A stretch of DNA of 10,271 nucleotides from Bacillota bacterium (lineage in GTDB: Bacteria; Bacillota_A; Clostridia; Lachnospirales; WQUN01): positions 1 through 10,271 of the forward strand of contig WQTQ01000142.1 of NCBI GenBank assembly GCA_009786175.1. The letters are read 5' to 3'. Numbering within the stretch: position 1 is the stretch's first letter; each line of letters begins with the position of its first letter. The position numbers and the translations under genes are program-made. This document shows, piece by piece, positions 1 to 6,434 of this stretch. A model generated the notes under the pieces. That model saw only the letters and a list, made by a program, of their open reading frames with translations. It ran no database searches and was not told where the DNA came from.

Positions 1-1185
1 AATGTGGATTGGGGCATCCCCGTGCCGGAAAAAGACGGCGTAAATGACCAGACATTTTGGGTATGGCCGGAATCCTTGTGGGCCCCAATGTCCTTTGTTA
101 AAACCTACCTGGATTTGCAAAAAGCGGCTGCGTCGCTTCCCGAAGGAAGCGTAGCGGGGATTGATTCCCCGCAAAGCGGCGGGGTTTCATGCGAATCCAT
201 TTGCGGAGCAAATGGTGAGAGGGGCAGTGCGCCATTGAAATCGGAAACATGGGAAGACTGGTGGTTTAATGACGACGTACAGGTGTACCAGTTCATAGGC
301 GAAGACAACGTCTATTTCTACGACATAGCGGGCATGGGCCTATTTATGGCACTAAACGACAGAGCCGGGCGCGACCGCCAAGCCAATTTGCCAATTGTAA
401 TACCAAACCGGCACGTATTTTTTGGTAACAGCAAGGCCAGCAGCAGCGGCAAAGTGCGCCCACCTGCCGCACACGAACTACTGGAATTCTACACTGCCGA
501 ACAGTTACGTATGCACTTTGGGCATATGGCATTACAAAACAACAGCGTAAAATTCTTCCCAAAAGCCCTGTTCAAAAAAATGTTCGCGGATGGAGAAGTA
601 CCAAAAGACCTTGGCGACATCGAAGGCTTTGACGCCACCTTGGCAGAAGGTAACTTGCTTACAAACGTGTTTAACAGGCTTGCCCGTTCGTGTTTTTATA
701 GTTTACAGCAGTATTTCCCTTCCTGTAATTCCGGGCTTGCCACGGAATCTTCTGGCAAATTACCAACCGTAGAAATTTCCCCGGAAGCGAAAGAAGCCTG
801 CGACAAGCTTATCGACGATTACGAATTTGCCATGTACCGTTTCGAATTTTCTAAAGCCATCGACATGCTGGACAAGTTCCTCCGCGATTCTAACAAGGTG
901 TTTGATGCAAAAATGAAAGACGCGAAAACCAATGACGACAACGCGCTTAAGGCGCAAACCCTGGTGGATGCATTTCACGCAGTAAAAACCGCCACCATTC
1001 TGCTGCACCCATTCGCCCCGGAAGGCACAACACGCCTGCAGGAATACCTTGGCATTGGCGATGAGTTTTGGAGTTGGACAAATATTAAAGAGCCACTTAG
1101 CTTTTTCATAAATGAAGAGCATGAGTTTAAATTTTTGGAGCCAAGGGTGGATTTTTTCCTGAAGCACCCAAGCCAGCTTATGTAA
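1..1185 (+). CDS. Methionyl-tRNA-synthetase-like class I tRNA ligase, 5' end outside window
   Basis: Partial gene: the frame is open to the left edge, so the GTG at 4 is an internal Val, not a start. Residues are counted from that codon. DWGIPVP followed by FWVWPESLWAPMSF (2-31) matches the block after the zinc region of MetRS. YQFIGEDNVYFYDIAG (95-110) matches the MetRS segment around its Trp/His active-site block. LLEFYTAEQLRMHF (159-172) matches the 'ell..y.aDalRyyl' block. The C-terminal half is a helical anticodon-binding domain (about 215-345) ending in HPFAPEGTTRLQEYLGI. The family makes Met-tRNA in the cytosol. Here the KMSKS loop is replaced by NSKASSSGK (142-150), so true aminoacylation is doubtful. 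Residues about 43-80 and 239-253 are insertions encoded by palindromic DNA (see the repeat entries). It is probably a MetRS paralogue, not the housekeeping enzyme; the HIGH motif would lie outside the window. Confidence 0.8.
   Translation, partial: NVDWGIPVPEKDGVNDQTFWVWPESLWAPMSFVKTYLDLQKAAASLPEGSVAGIDSPQSGGVSCESICGANGERGSAPLKSETWEDWWFNDDVQVYQFIGEDNVYFYDIAGMGLFMALNDRAGRDRQANLPIVIPNRHVFFGNSKASSSGKVRPPAAHELLEFYTAEQLRMHFGHMALQNNSVKFFPKALFKKMFADGEVPKDLGDIEGFDATLAEGNLLTNVFNRLARSCFYSLQQYFPSCNSGLATESSGKLPTVEISPEAKEACDKLIDDYEFAMYRFEFSKAIDMLDKFLRDSNKVFDAKMKDAKTNDDNALKAQTLVDAFHAVKTATILLHPFAPEGTTRLQEYLGIGDEFWSWTNIKEPLSFFINEEHEFKFLEPRVDFFLKHPSQLM
134..215. repeat. Cluster of three perfect hairpins inserted in-frame in the MetRS-like gene
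   Basis: Three perfect stem-loops follow one another inside the coding sequence. The first is 7 bp at 134-140/145-151 with loop CGAA. The second is 7 bp at 154-160/166-172 with a 5-base loop. The third is 8 bp at 197-204/208-215 with loop GGA. The encoded stretch (residues about 44-72, Ser/Gly/Cys-rich) has no counterpart in MetRS, whose conserved blocks lie on either side. This resembles a dispersed palindromic element (REP- or RPE-like) that landed in a surface loop while keeping the frame. Element limits are uncertain; they may reach about 121-245. Confidence 0.6.
721..760. repeat. Short palindromic repeat unit inside the MetRS-like gene
   Basis: ATTCCG at 728-733 pairs perfectly with CGGAAT at 743-748 around a 9-base loop. 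The sequence resembles the widespread bacterial intergenic repeat of the type 'ATTCCGGGCTTGaCcCGGAATCT'; that resemblance is from memory and was not searched. In frame it encodes a polar linker (about residues 240-253) immediately before VEISPEAKEACDKL, where the helical domain resumes. It looks like a second, shorter in-frame insertion. Limits are approximate. Confidence 0.45.
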
Positions 1186-1213
1186 GAAGAAATGTATAAA
1201 TTTAAAAGGGGTA

Positions 1214-1264
1214 TTTTGCGCAACTTTGATACAGGGATTATTTTGTACCAAGGATTGCGCAAAA
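1214..1264. repeat. Long inverted repeat downstream of the MetRS-like gene
   Basis: TTTTGCGCAA (1214-1223) and TTGCGCAAAA (1255-1264) form a perfect 10-bp stem. Inside it, TTTGATAC and GTACCAAGG give a further imperfect stem, and GGG/CCC flank it with a 2-base bulge. It starts 28 bases after the stop codon and could terminate the gene, but no clear T-run follows, so its function is open. Each arm contains the self-complementary octamer TTGCGCAA, which recurs at 6201-6208. Confidence 0.5.
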
Positions 1265-1372
1265 CCCGGGGTTTACATGTCATTTTTGATACGATAGTTG
1301 AAAACCAAGAGCCACTCATGTTAACTGTGAAATGCGCGAGACGTAACATTATCATTCACATTAACAGTCGGG

Positions 1373-1441
1373 TAGGAAGTCGCCCATTAGTTGAGTGACC
1401 GACCTCCTATACTACCGTGCATACCGTTCGGTACACGGTGG
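1373..1441 (-). ncRNA. Group II intron domains V and VI
   Basis: Minus-strand domain V: ACCGTG (1439-1434) pairs with CACGGT (1419-1414), and TACC (1433-1430) with GGTA (1425-1422) around a 4-base loop. A 2-base bulge (TG, 1421-1420) sits on the 3' strand, the hallmark of domain V. Domain VI: AGGAGGTCG (1408-1400) pairs with CGACTTCCT (1382-1374) with one G-U pair, extended by one A-T pair. The base of domain V reads CCACCG opposite CGGTAG; relatives with a CGC triad read CCGCCG opposite CGGTGG, so the catalytic triad appears mutated to CAC with a broken pair beside it. Confidence 0.65.
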
Positions 1442-1450
1442 TTCACCAGT

Positions 1451-1594
1451 TTACGCCAAAGTCTTTTGGTAGTAACCAGAAAGGAATAAGTAACCCATTT
1501 TCTTTAGAACATCACTTTGAAGTGACCTTTTATGGATAGGACTATTGGCAGTACGCCCGCAGCCTTTTCTGGTGTTGGCAAAATCTAATATCTT
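1451..1594 (-). pseudogene. C-terminal fragment of a group II intron reverse transcriptase/maturase
   Basis: Forty-seven codons are open on the minus strand up to TAA at 1453-1451. The peptide has the pattern of the maturase C-terminal tail: FANTRKGxxRTANSPI, then LxxxVLKKMGYLFLSGYY. In relatives I recall, the third and fourth residues after RK are usually YW (RKGYWR); here CG stands there, a sign of decay. The frame is closed by TGA at 1597-1595. The next codons upstream continue plausibly in another frame (GMKD), which suggests a frameshift. No catalytic YADD motif or other reverse-transcriptase block is present, so this is a dead fragment. It lies 12 bases before domain V, where the end of the intron ORF is expected. 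Confidence 0.65.
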
Positions 1595-1645
1595 TCATTC
1601 CATCTCCCTACACTAATTTATTGACAAAAACAAGTAATATTGTGC

Positions 1646-1674
1646 TTGCTATCCAGCATGTGTCAAGTTATACT
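1646..1674 (+). promoter_or_regulatory. Probable promoter of the toxin-antitoxin module
   Basis: TTGCTA (1646-1651) and TATACT (1669-1674) are spaced by 17 bases and match the sigma-A consensus at 4/6 and 5/6. The start point would fall near 1681, about 47 bases before the ATG at 1728. A perfect TTGACA at 1621 has no -10 box at the right distance. Confidence 0.45.
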
Positions 1675-1727
1675 TATTTGTGTTAGGGTGATGGTGCTTA
1701 TAAAAAACTAAGGAGCTGATTTTCAAC

Positions 1728-1952
1728 ATGAACTTAAAACTAGACAGAATTACATTTTCACCTAATGTCATGGGCGGTCAGGCTTGCATACGCGATACCC
1801 GAGTCACCGTTTCACTTATCGTAAATATGCTTGCCAACGGCGCATCGTTTTCAGCCGTGCTTGAAGATTATGAATATCTGGAAGAAGAAGATATTAAGCA
1901 AGCCCTTAAATATGCCTCCTGGGCAGCAAGCGACCAGATGCTGGCGATATGA
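1728..1952 (+). CDS. DUF433-family antitoxin
   Basis: A 74-residue protein that matches DUF433 almost end to end: RITFSPNVMGGQACIRDTRVTVSLIVNMLANG (7-38) followed by LEDYEYLEEEDIKQALKYASWAA. The family pattern is 'rIt.npgv.gG.pcIrgTRi.v..il..la.G' and then 'i...yp.L..edi.aaL.YA'. The fold is a winged helix thought to bind its own operator and to neutralise the partner nuclease. AAGGAG at 1710-1715 lies 12 bases before the ATG, a rather long but usable spacing. Its stop overlaps the start of the next gene (ATGA), the usual arrangement of this toxin-antitoxin pair. The usual 'IRGTR' reads IRDTR here, a minor change. Autoregulation is inferred from the family. Confidence 0.88.
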   Translation: MNLKLDRITFSPNVMGGQACIRDTRVTVSLIVNMLANGASFSAVLEDYEYLEEEDIKQALKYASWAASDQMLAI

Positions 1953-2317
1953 GATTTTTGGCAGATATGGGCATATCGCCGCGCTGTGTAGAGTGGCTCC
2001 GCATACAAGGTTATGACGCAGTGCATTTATATGAGCAGGGCTTGCATACACTTTCGGACAGCAAAGTATTGGAGAAAGCATGTTTAGAAAAACGTATTTT
2101 ATTAACAATGGATTTGGATTTCGCACGAATTTTATCAAGTGCAAACGCGATAAATTTACCTCTTACCGTGGTATTTCGCCTAAGCGATCAGCGGCCACAG
2201 TGTATACAAGCTGTAATTAATACAATGTTACCAATTCTTGAAAAGTATTTTGAACAAGGCAATGCTATTTTATCTGTTACAGAAAATAAAATACGCATTC
2301 GACATTTGCCAATATAG
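1949..2317 (+). CDS. DUF5615 PIN-like ribonuclease toxin
   Basis: A 122-residue protein of the DUF5615 (Mut7-C/PIN-like) family, the standard partner of DUF433. The acidic residues expected for a metal-dependent RNase are in place: D6 in MRFLADMGISP, D37 in TLSDSKVLEKA, and D55 and D57 in LLTMDLDFARIL. The protein is full length for the family, so nothing suggests inactivation. Its ATG overlaps the antitoxin stop by 4 bases and has no clear ribosome binding site of its own, so translation is probably coupled to that of the antitoxin. The expected activity is RNA cleavage in the cytosol when free of antitoxin. Targets cannot be read from the sequence. A strong terminator follows directly after the stop codon. 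Confidence 0.87.
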   Translation: MRFLADMGISPRCVEWLRIQGYDAVHLYEQGLHTLSDSKVLEKACLEKRILLTMDLDFARILSSANAINLPLTVVFRLSDQRPQCIQAVINTMLPILEKYFEQGNAILSVTENKIRIRHLPI

Positions 2318-2320
2318 ATT

Positions 2321-2355
2321 TAAAGCCAGCGGACATCACAAATCCGCTGGCTTTA
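2321..2355. terminator. Bidirectional terminator between convergent transcripts
   Basis: A perfect 13-bp stem (2321-2333 with 2343-2355) with a 9-base loop ends in GGCTTTATT on the plus strand, and the minus strand reads TTTAAATCTATA after it. It lies 3 bases after the DUF5615 stop and 28 bases beyond the UvrA-like stop on the other strand, so it can serve both. Confidence 0.85.
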
Positions 2356-2382
2356 TTAAGGAGCAACCGACTCTATACGCCC

Positions 2383-5262
2383 CTACACCCCTAAAACCCC
2401 CTTCAAAAACTGTCCTGTAAACGACTCTGCAACCCCGGCGACTTCTTCCGGTGTGCCGGCTGCAACTACATACCCGCCGTTTTGGCCGCCTTCCGGCCCC
2501 ATGTCGATTATAAAATCGGCACTTTTTATTATGTCAAGGTTATGTTCTACCACAATTACAGAGTGGCCTTGGTCTACCAGCTTGTTTATAGACGCAAGCA
2601 GTACTTCAACATCGGCGCAGTGCAGGCCTGTTGTGGGCTCGTCCAGGATGTATAAATTATGGCTGCCACGCTTTATTTTGCCCAGTTCGTAAGACAGCTT
2701 CACTCGCTGGGCCTCGCCGCCGGATAATGTTGTCGCGCTTTGCCCCAGTGTCAAATAGCCAAGGCCCAAGGCATTCATTGTGCCAAGTTTGTGGCTGATT
2801 AACTTGTCCCCGCAAAAAAATTGTTGGGCTTCTTCTGCCGTCATTTCAAGGATTTCAGCGATATTTTTGCCGTTGTAGCGTATTTCGTCACATTCTTTGG
2901 AGAAGCGGCTGCCCTTACAGATGGGGCAAGGGGTTTCAATGTCTGCCATAAACTGCAGGTTGGTAACAAGGATGCCGTCGCCGGTACAATGTTCGCAACG
3001 GGCCCCGCCTTTGTGGGTAAGGCTGAAATCCAAGGCCGTGTAACCCCTGGCAGCTGCCTCGGGCACGGAAGCGAACAGTTTGCGGATACGGTCGTATACC
3101 CCAATATATGTGGCCGGGTTAGATTTACGGTTGCGGCCTATTGGCGACTGGTCTATGGTGATGATATTTTTGATGTTGTCGTAGCCGAAAATATAGTCAA
3201 GCTTGCCCGGTACAATGCGCGCGCCACGCTTTTGTACTTCCAGGTGCTTGGACAGGGTTTCAAATATTAAGGTAGACTTGCCGGAACCGGATACACCCGT
3301 CACGCATATGAACAACCCAAGGGGTATGTCGACGGTAATATTTTTCAGGTTATTCTGCTGCGCGCCTTGGAGGGTAATGTAGTCGTTGCCGGGCTTGCGG
3401 CGTGCTGCAGGCAGCGGGATACTGCGTTTGCCGGACATATACGTCCCGGACAGGCAGTTTTCGTCCGACATGAATTGTGCCGGGCTGCCAACGGTTATAA
3501 TGTTGCCGCCATGGGTACCGGCCCCCGGGCCTATTTCCACAAGATAGTCCGCCGCGTGCATTGTATCAAGGTCATGCTCTACTACAACCACTGTATTGCC
3601 TATGTCCCGCAGCTTTTTCATGATGCTAATTGTACGGTTGGAATCCCGCGGGTGCAGGCCAATGCTTGGCTCGTCCATTACATAAAGTATGCCCCGCAGT
3701 TCGCTGGAAATTTGCGTAGACATTTTAATGCGCTGCATTTCGCCGCCGGATATGGAATCGCTGCGCCGCCCAAGGGACAGGTAGTGCAGGCCGATGTCCA
3801 CAAGCAGTTGTAAACGGGAAGTAATTTCCCGGATAATGGAATCTGCCACGTCCTTTTGGTCCGGTGGCGTTTCCAAATTTACCAGGAAGTCAACCAATTC
3901 CGGGAACTGCATCGTGCTTAGCGTGTTAATGTCCATTCCGCCTACGGTAACCCTAAGCCGTGAGGCCTTTAGCCGTGAACCGCTGCAATCCGGGCAGGTT
4001 TTTTCAATCATGGTTTCCCGCACAAAGCTTAACTCGTAGAAATCCGAGTTGCCGGCCTTGCGGATATAGTTGCGGTACTCCCGTTCCAGTTCCTTAACAA
4101 ACCCGGCAAAGGCCATCTTGCGGCCCACCAGCCAGTGTTTCTTGGTGTAATGGGGCGGGTTTATCATTTCAACTTTTTCGCCGTTGTTGCCGTAAAACAG
4201 CAGTTGATGAATGTGGTCCGGATACTGGTCGAAGGGCGTATCTAGGGAAAAGCCGTATTTAACAGACAGGCTGTGAAGCAACACCGCGCGGTAACTGTTG
4301 GGGGCTTGCGGGCGGAAAACCTGGTGATGCAACGCACCGCCGTTAATGCTTTTGTGGGGGTTTCTTACAATAAACCGCGGCTCTGCAATGTGGGAAGAAC
4401 CAACGCCCATGCAGGTATCGCAGGCACTTGCGGGTACGTTAAATGAGAATTGATGGGGCTGCAGTTCGCATAATACGTAATGGTGCTGTGGACAGCCAAA
4501 GTTTTTGATTATATCAAAACCGGCGGCATCCTGTTCGCATTTTATGTCAAGGCGCAGCATTACTTCGTCTTCCAATGTGTTTACAATGGCTTCAATGGAC
4601 CGTGTTATCTGCAAGAAAATTTCGCTTTTTACCGTCATCCGGTCCAACAGAATTTCTATGTGATAATCCCTGCCTTCGTCAAGTTCAAATGGCTTTTCCG
4701 AAAGGTCGAAGGGCTGTCCGTCAACAAGTAACTGTTTGTAGCCCTGTTTGCGTACGCGCTCAAATAAAAATTCGTAATCCTCACCGTACACTTTTTTTGT
4801 CGTTGTGTATATTTCCACCACTGTTCCCCTTGGCAGTGCCGTGATGTATTCTGCCATGCGGGCCGTGGATACAGGTTTTAGCAGGTGACCGCAAACGGAG
4901 CACTTGCCGGTACCTATTGTGGCAAACAATAGCCGCAGGTAGTCGTTAATATCTGTAACTGTACCCACTGTGGAACGGGGGTTATTGTTACTCTTCTTCT
5001 GCTCTATGGCGATAACCGGTGACAGGCCACGCACATAATCCACATTTGGCTTCTTCAACTGCCCAATGCGCCCTTTCGCGTAATTGGAAACAGATTTTAG
5101 GAAACGCCGCTGGGCTTCGCCATAAATAATGTCAAAAGCCAGTGATGACTTGCCGGACCCGGAAACGCCGGTGATAACCGTTAGCTTATCCTGGGGTATC
5201 TCTACGCTGATATTTTTTAGGTTGTTTTGCTTCGCGCCTATTACTTCAATAGCATTGTCCAT
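2383..5262 (-). CDS. uvrA: UvrA-like excinuclease ABC subunit A (divergent paralogue)
   Basis: A full-length 959-residue UvrA with two ABC cassettes. It has Walker A GVSGSGKS at 32-39 and 656-663, signatures SGGEMQ (505-510) and SGGEAQ (847-852), and Walker [12 protein letters not shown] (526-536) and [11 protein letters not shown] (870-880). Both UvrA zinc modules are recognisable: C257-P-Q-H260 with C281/C284, and C756/C759 with C779/C782. The region for UvrB binding (about 130-250) is present. UvrA finds DNA lesions and loads UvrB. Several highly conserved stretches differ from housekeeping UvrA ([10 protein letters not shown] where SAYARQFLGQ is usual), no uvrB is adjacent, and the gene follows a nucleotidyltransferase-like gene by 12 bases. 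A UvrA2-type paralogue, a group linked to tolerance of DNA-binding drugs, is therefore likely. AAGGAG at 5274-5269 fixes the ATG. Confidence 0.9.
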   Translation of the reverse strand: MDNAIEVIGAKQNNLKNISVEIPQDKLTVITGVSGSGKSSLAFDIIYGEAQRRFLKSVSNYAKGRIGQLKKPNVDYVRGLSPVIAIEQKKSNNNPRSTVGTVTDINDYLRLLFATIGTGKCSVCGHLLKPVSTARMAEYITALPRGTVVEIYTTTKKVYGEDYEFLFERVRKQGYKQLLVDGQPFDLSEKPFELDEGRDYHIEILLDRMTVKSEIFLQITRSIEAIVNTLEDEVMLRLDIKCEQDAAGFDIIKNFGCPQHHYVLCELQPHQFSFNVPASACDTCMGVGSSHIAEPRFIVRNPHKSINGGALHHQVFRPQAPNSYRAVLLHSLSVKYGFSLDTPFDQYPDHIHQLLFYGNNGEKVEMINPPHYTKKHWLVGRKMAFAGFVKELEREYRNYIRKAGNSDFYELSFVRETMIEKTCPDCSGSRLKASRLRVTVGGMDINTLSTMQFPELVDFLVNLETPPDQKDVADSIIREITSRLQLLVDIGLHYLSLGRRSDSISGGEMQRIKMSTQISSELRGILYVMDEPSIGLHPRDSNRTISIMKKLRDIGNTVVVVEHDLDTMHAADYLVEIGPGAGTHGGNIITVGSPAQFMSDENCLSGTYMSGKRSIPLPAARRKPGNDYITLQGAQQNNLKNITVDIPLGLFICVTGVSGSGKSTLIFETLSKHLEVQKRGARIVPGKLDYIFGYDNIKNIITIDQSPIGRNRKSNPATYIGVYDRIRKLFASVPEAAARGYTALDFSLTHKGGARCEHCTGDGILVTNLQFMADIETPCPICKGSRFSKECDEIRYNGKNIAEILEMTAEEAQQFFCGDKLISHKLGTMNALGLGYLTLGQSATTLSGGEAQRVKLSYELGKIKRGSHNLYILDEPTTGLHCADVEVLLASINKLVDQGHSVIVVEHNLDIIKSADFIIDMGPEGGQNGGYVVAAGTPEEVAGVAESFTGQFLKGVLGV

Positions 5263-5274
5263 ATTTTGCTCCTT

Positions 5275-6153
5275 CTAAACCAGATAATACGATACTTCTT
5301 CCACTGTCAGCTTGCTGCGTTTAAACATCCTTGAGGGCAAGGCCGCCCTGCCCACCACACCTTTTCTCACAAGAAAATCCATGTCGCAGTACCCGCACTG
5401 TTTATATATTTGCGAAACTGTCTTTATCTCCCCATCCCCCAGGAAGCGCAGTATAGGTTCGCTCCACCATGGCATGTGCAGCGTCAGAAAGTTGTCAATT
5501 ACGCTAAAAGCGTGACGGACATCTGCTACAGACATGGCCTTGGTACTTGGCACGACATACAGCTCATGCATTAAGGCAGGGTTAAGCTCTTGCGCCCTAA
5601 GAATGGACTCCCGCTTTGGCACTTCGCAGTGGGTAAGCAGTTCCATCTCTGCCACAGTAACGCAGCACTGGTGCAAGAAACGCTGGGCATAAAGGGGATT
5701 GTCGTATAGGGAAATCCATTTGTCCGCCTTGCGAACGTAGTTTAGCAAGCCTCTCATCCTGCCACGAAAGGAACGGGCCGCGTCGTCACTACCTATCCTT
5801 CGCACATCTTCAAAAAATTCCCGTATTGTTTCGTCTTTTGTAAACACAATCTTGCCCATACTTACAAGGCTGTGCATAAACTCGCCGCCCCGCCGCTGCT
5901 GATACTCTGTTTTAAACTTTGTAACCTCCGCTATGGAAACGTCAAGGTTAATGCCGTCTTCATCTACACGGATGTATCCAGCCGCAGGGGAACTGCCGTC
6001 CCGTACAATTAACTCTATGTCCATATTGCTTTGCTCCCAAACATCGTAATAAGCCAGGCTGCCAAACAGCAGAAGGGCAATTACGTTTGGGTCTTCTTTG
6101 ATTTGGTTGGTGAAGCTTTCTAACGCGTTGTTGTACCGTTCTTTCTGTGTCAT
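5275..6153 (-). CDS. Nucleotidyltransferase-fold protein, cotranscribed with the UvrA-like gene
   Basis: A 292-residue protein with a Pol-beta-type nucleotidyltransferase core at the N-terminus: [24 protein letters not shown] (28-50) gives the GS motif (31-32) and an acidic pair D45/E47. D71 in GINLDVSI is the probable third carboxylate. The usual DxD is DxE here, which is tolerated in some families. The rest (about 100-290) looks helical, with Trp- and Arg-rich segments, as in substrate-binding domains of the aminoglycoside and lincosamide nucleotidyltransferases. The substrate cannot be told. AAGGAG (6166-6161) lies 7 bases before the ATG. It is the first gene of a two-gene operon whose leader region looks attenuated (see 6225-6464), in keeping with an inducible resistance role, which is inference. 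A minimal nucleotidyltransferase of a toxin system is less likely given the length. Confidence 0.72.
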   Translation of the reverse strand: MTQKERYNNALESFTNQIKEDPNVIALLLFGSLAYYDVWEQSNMDIELIVRDGSSPAAGYIRVDEDGINLDVSIAEVTKFKTEYQQRRGGEFMHSLVSMGKIVFTKDETIREFFEDVRRIGSDDAARSFRGRMRGLLNYVRKADKWISLYDNPLYAQRFLHQCCVTVAEMELLTHCEVPKRESILRAQELNPALMHELYVVPSTKAMSVADVRHAFSVIDNFLTLHMPWWSEPILRFLGDGEIKTVSQIYKQCGYCDMDFLVRKGVVGRAALPSRMFKRSKLTVEEVSYYLV

Positions 6154-6197
6154 GTTTTTTCTCCTTCGTTTTATTTGAATTGGGGCGTGTTTCCGCT

Positions 6198-6211
6198 ATG
6201 TTGCGCAACAT
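6198..6211. repeat. 14-bp perfect palindrome in the leader of the nucleotidyltransferase gene
   Basis: ATGTTGCGCAACAT is fully self-complementary and lies 45 bases upstream of the nucleotidyltransferase start codon, between the leader ORF stop and the ribosome binding site. It could be an operator for a dimeric regulator. Its core TTGCGCAA is the octamer also found at 1216-1223 and 1255-1262. Confidence 0.5.
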
Positions 6212-6216
6212 CAATC

Positions 6217-6405
6217 TCAGCACCGCCACCTGAAAAATAAAATTAAAAATGCCCTATTTCTTTTGAGGATTGGCAATTTGCTTTTTTGCCAAACCCCTTT
6301 TGAAATAGGGCATTTGTTTATTTTGATTTTGCAATTTTGTTCGTTTAGTGCGTTGTAAACGCGGCGTAAAACTGTAATTTTAGGTGGCCTTCGCTTTCGA
6401 CGCAT
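6217..6405 (-). CDS. Putative leader peptide of the nucleotidyltransferase-uvrA operon
   Basis: A 62-codon ORF without recognisable homology. It is supported by its position and by a textbook ribosome binding site: GGAGG (6416-6412) lies 7 bases before the ATG at 6405, and a promoter lies just upstream. It starts MRRKRRPPKITVLRR, an Arg-rich run followed by Pro-Pro, and ends RWRC. Its reading frame passes straight through the terminator-like hairpin at 6315-6247 and stops 63 bases before the nucleotidyltransferase start. Translation through the hairpin would melt it, and stalling near the Pro-Pro codons would block the long-range pairing of 6388-6378 with 6236-6225. The peptide itself may have no function. 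Composition is AT-rich and partly imposed by the palindrome, so its coding status is uncertain. Confidence 0.45.
   Translation of the reverse strand: MRRKRRPPKITVLRRVYNALNEQNCKIKINKCPISKGVWQKSKLPILKRNRAFLILFFRWRC
6225..6388 (-). promoter_or_regulatory. Candidate attenuator RNA with long-range closing stem
   Basis: In the minus-strand transcript GCCACCU-AAAA (6388-6378) can pair with UUUU-C-AGGUGGC (6236-6225): 7 bp plus 4 bp with one bulged C. This stem encloses a small hairpin (6362-6358 with 6354-6350) and the large terminator hairpin (6315-6302 with 6260-6247). The 5' strand of the closing stem covers the Pro-Pro codons of the leader ORF. Such mutually dependent leader translation and RNA structure is typical of attenuated drug-resistance genes; the mechanism here is inferred. 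Confidence 0.45.
6247..6315 (-). terminator. Terminator-like hairpin upstream of the nucleotidyltransferase gene
   Basis: A perfect 14-bp outer stem (6247-6260 with 6302-6315) is followed inward by a 4x4 internal loop, a 4-bp step with one mismatch, and a perfect 7-bp inner stem (6270-6276 with 6286-6292) around a 9-base loop. On the minus strand the stem is followed by ATTTTTAATTTTATTTTT, a suitable U-rich tail. The plus strand is also T-rich after it, so it could act both ways. A MITE-like insertion is an alternative reading. Confidence 0.65.
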
Positions 6406-6434
6406 AGGTGTCCTCCAAATGTAGTGTGGCTATA

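Larger units (their letters stand above)
1367..1594 (-). mobile_element. 5'-truncated group II intron remnant (3' end only)
   Basis: Read on the minus strand this contains, in the natural order of a group II intron 3' end, the C-terminal tail of the intron-encoded maturase (stop at 1453-1451), a domain V hairpin (1439-1414) and a domain VI stem (1409-1400 with 1382-1373), ending in ...CCCGAC at 1367, which fits the AY 3' terminus. No 5' GUGYG end, domain I or reverse-transcriptase domain is visible to the right before the toxin-antitoxin promoter. Loss of the 5' side with an intact 3' side is what incomplete reverse transcription during retrohoming would leave, though later deletion would look the same. 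The right-hand limit is set by the last recognisable maturase codon and may lie further out. Confidence 0.72.

Noticed and set aside
4..6. GTG as start of the MetRS-like gene
   Set aside because: The frame is open to the window edge and the conserved DWGIPVP block follows at once, so the protein clearly extends upstream.
760..1251. 163-codon minus-strand ORF opposite the MetRS-like gene
   Set aside because: It overlaps the conserved helical domain of the synthetase-like protein and shows no protein family pattern.
1192..1398. 68-codon plus-strand ORF after the MetRS-like gene
   Set aside because: It runs through the inverted repeat and into the intron domain VI sequence, has no convincing ribosome binding site and no recognisable motif.
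1621..1626. Perfect TTGACA upstream of the toxin-antitoxin module
   Set aside because: No acceptable -10 box at 16-18 bases; the pair at 1646/1669 fits better.
2821..3813. Long plus-strand ORFs opposite the UvrA-like gene
   Set aside because: They are antisense shadows of a conserved ABC ATPase, with no motifs of their own.
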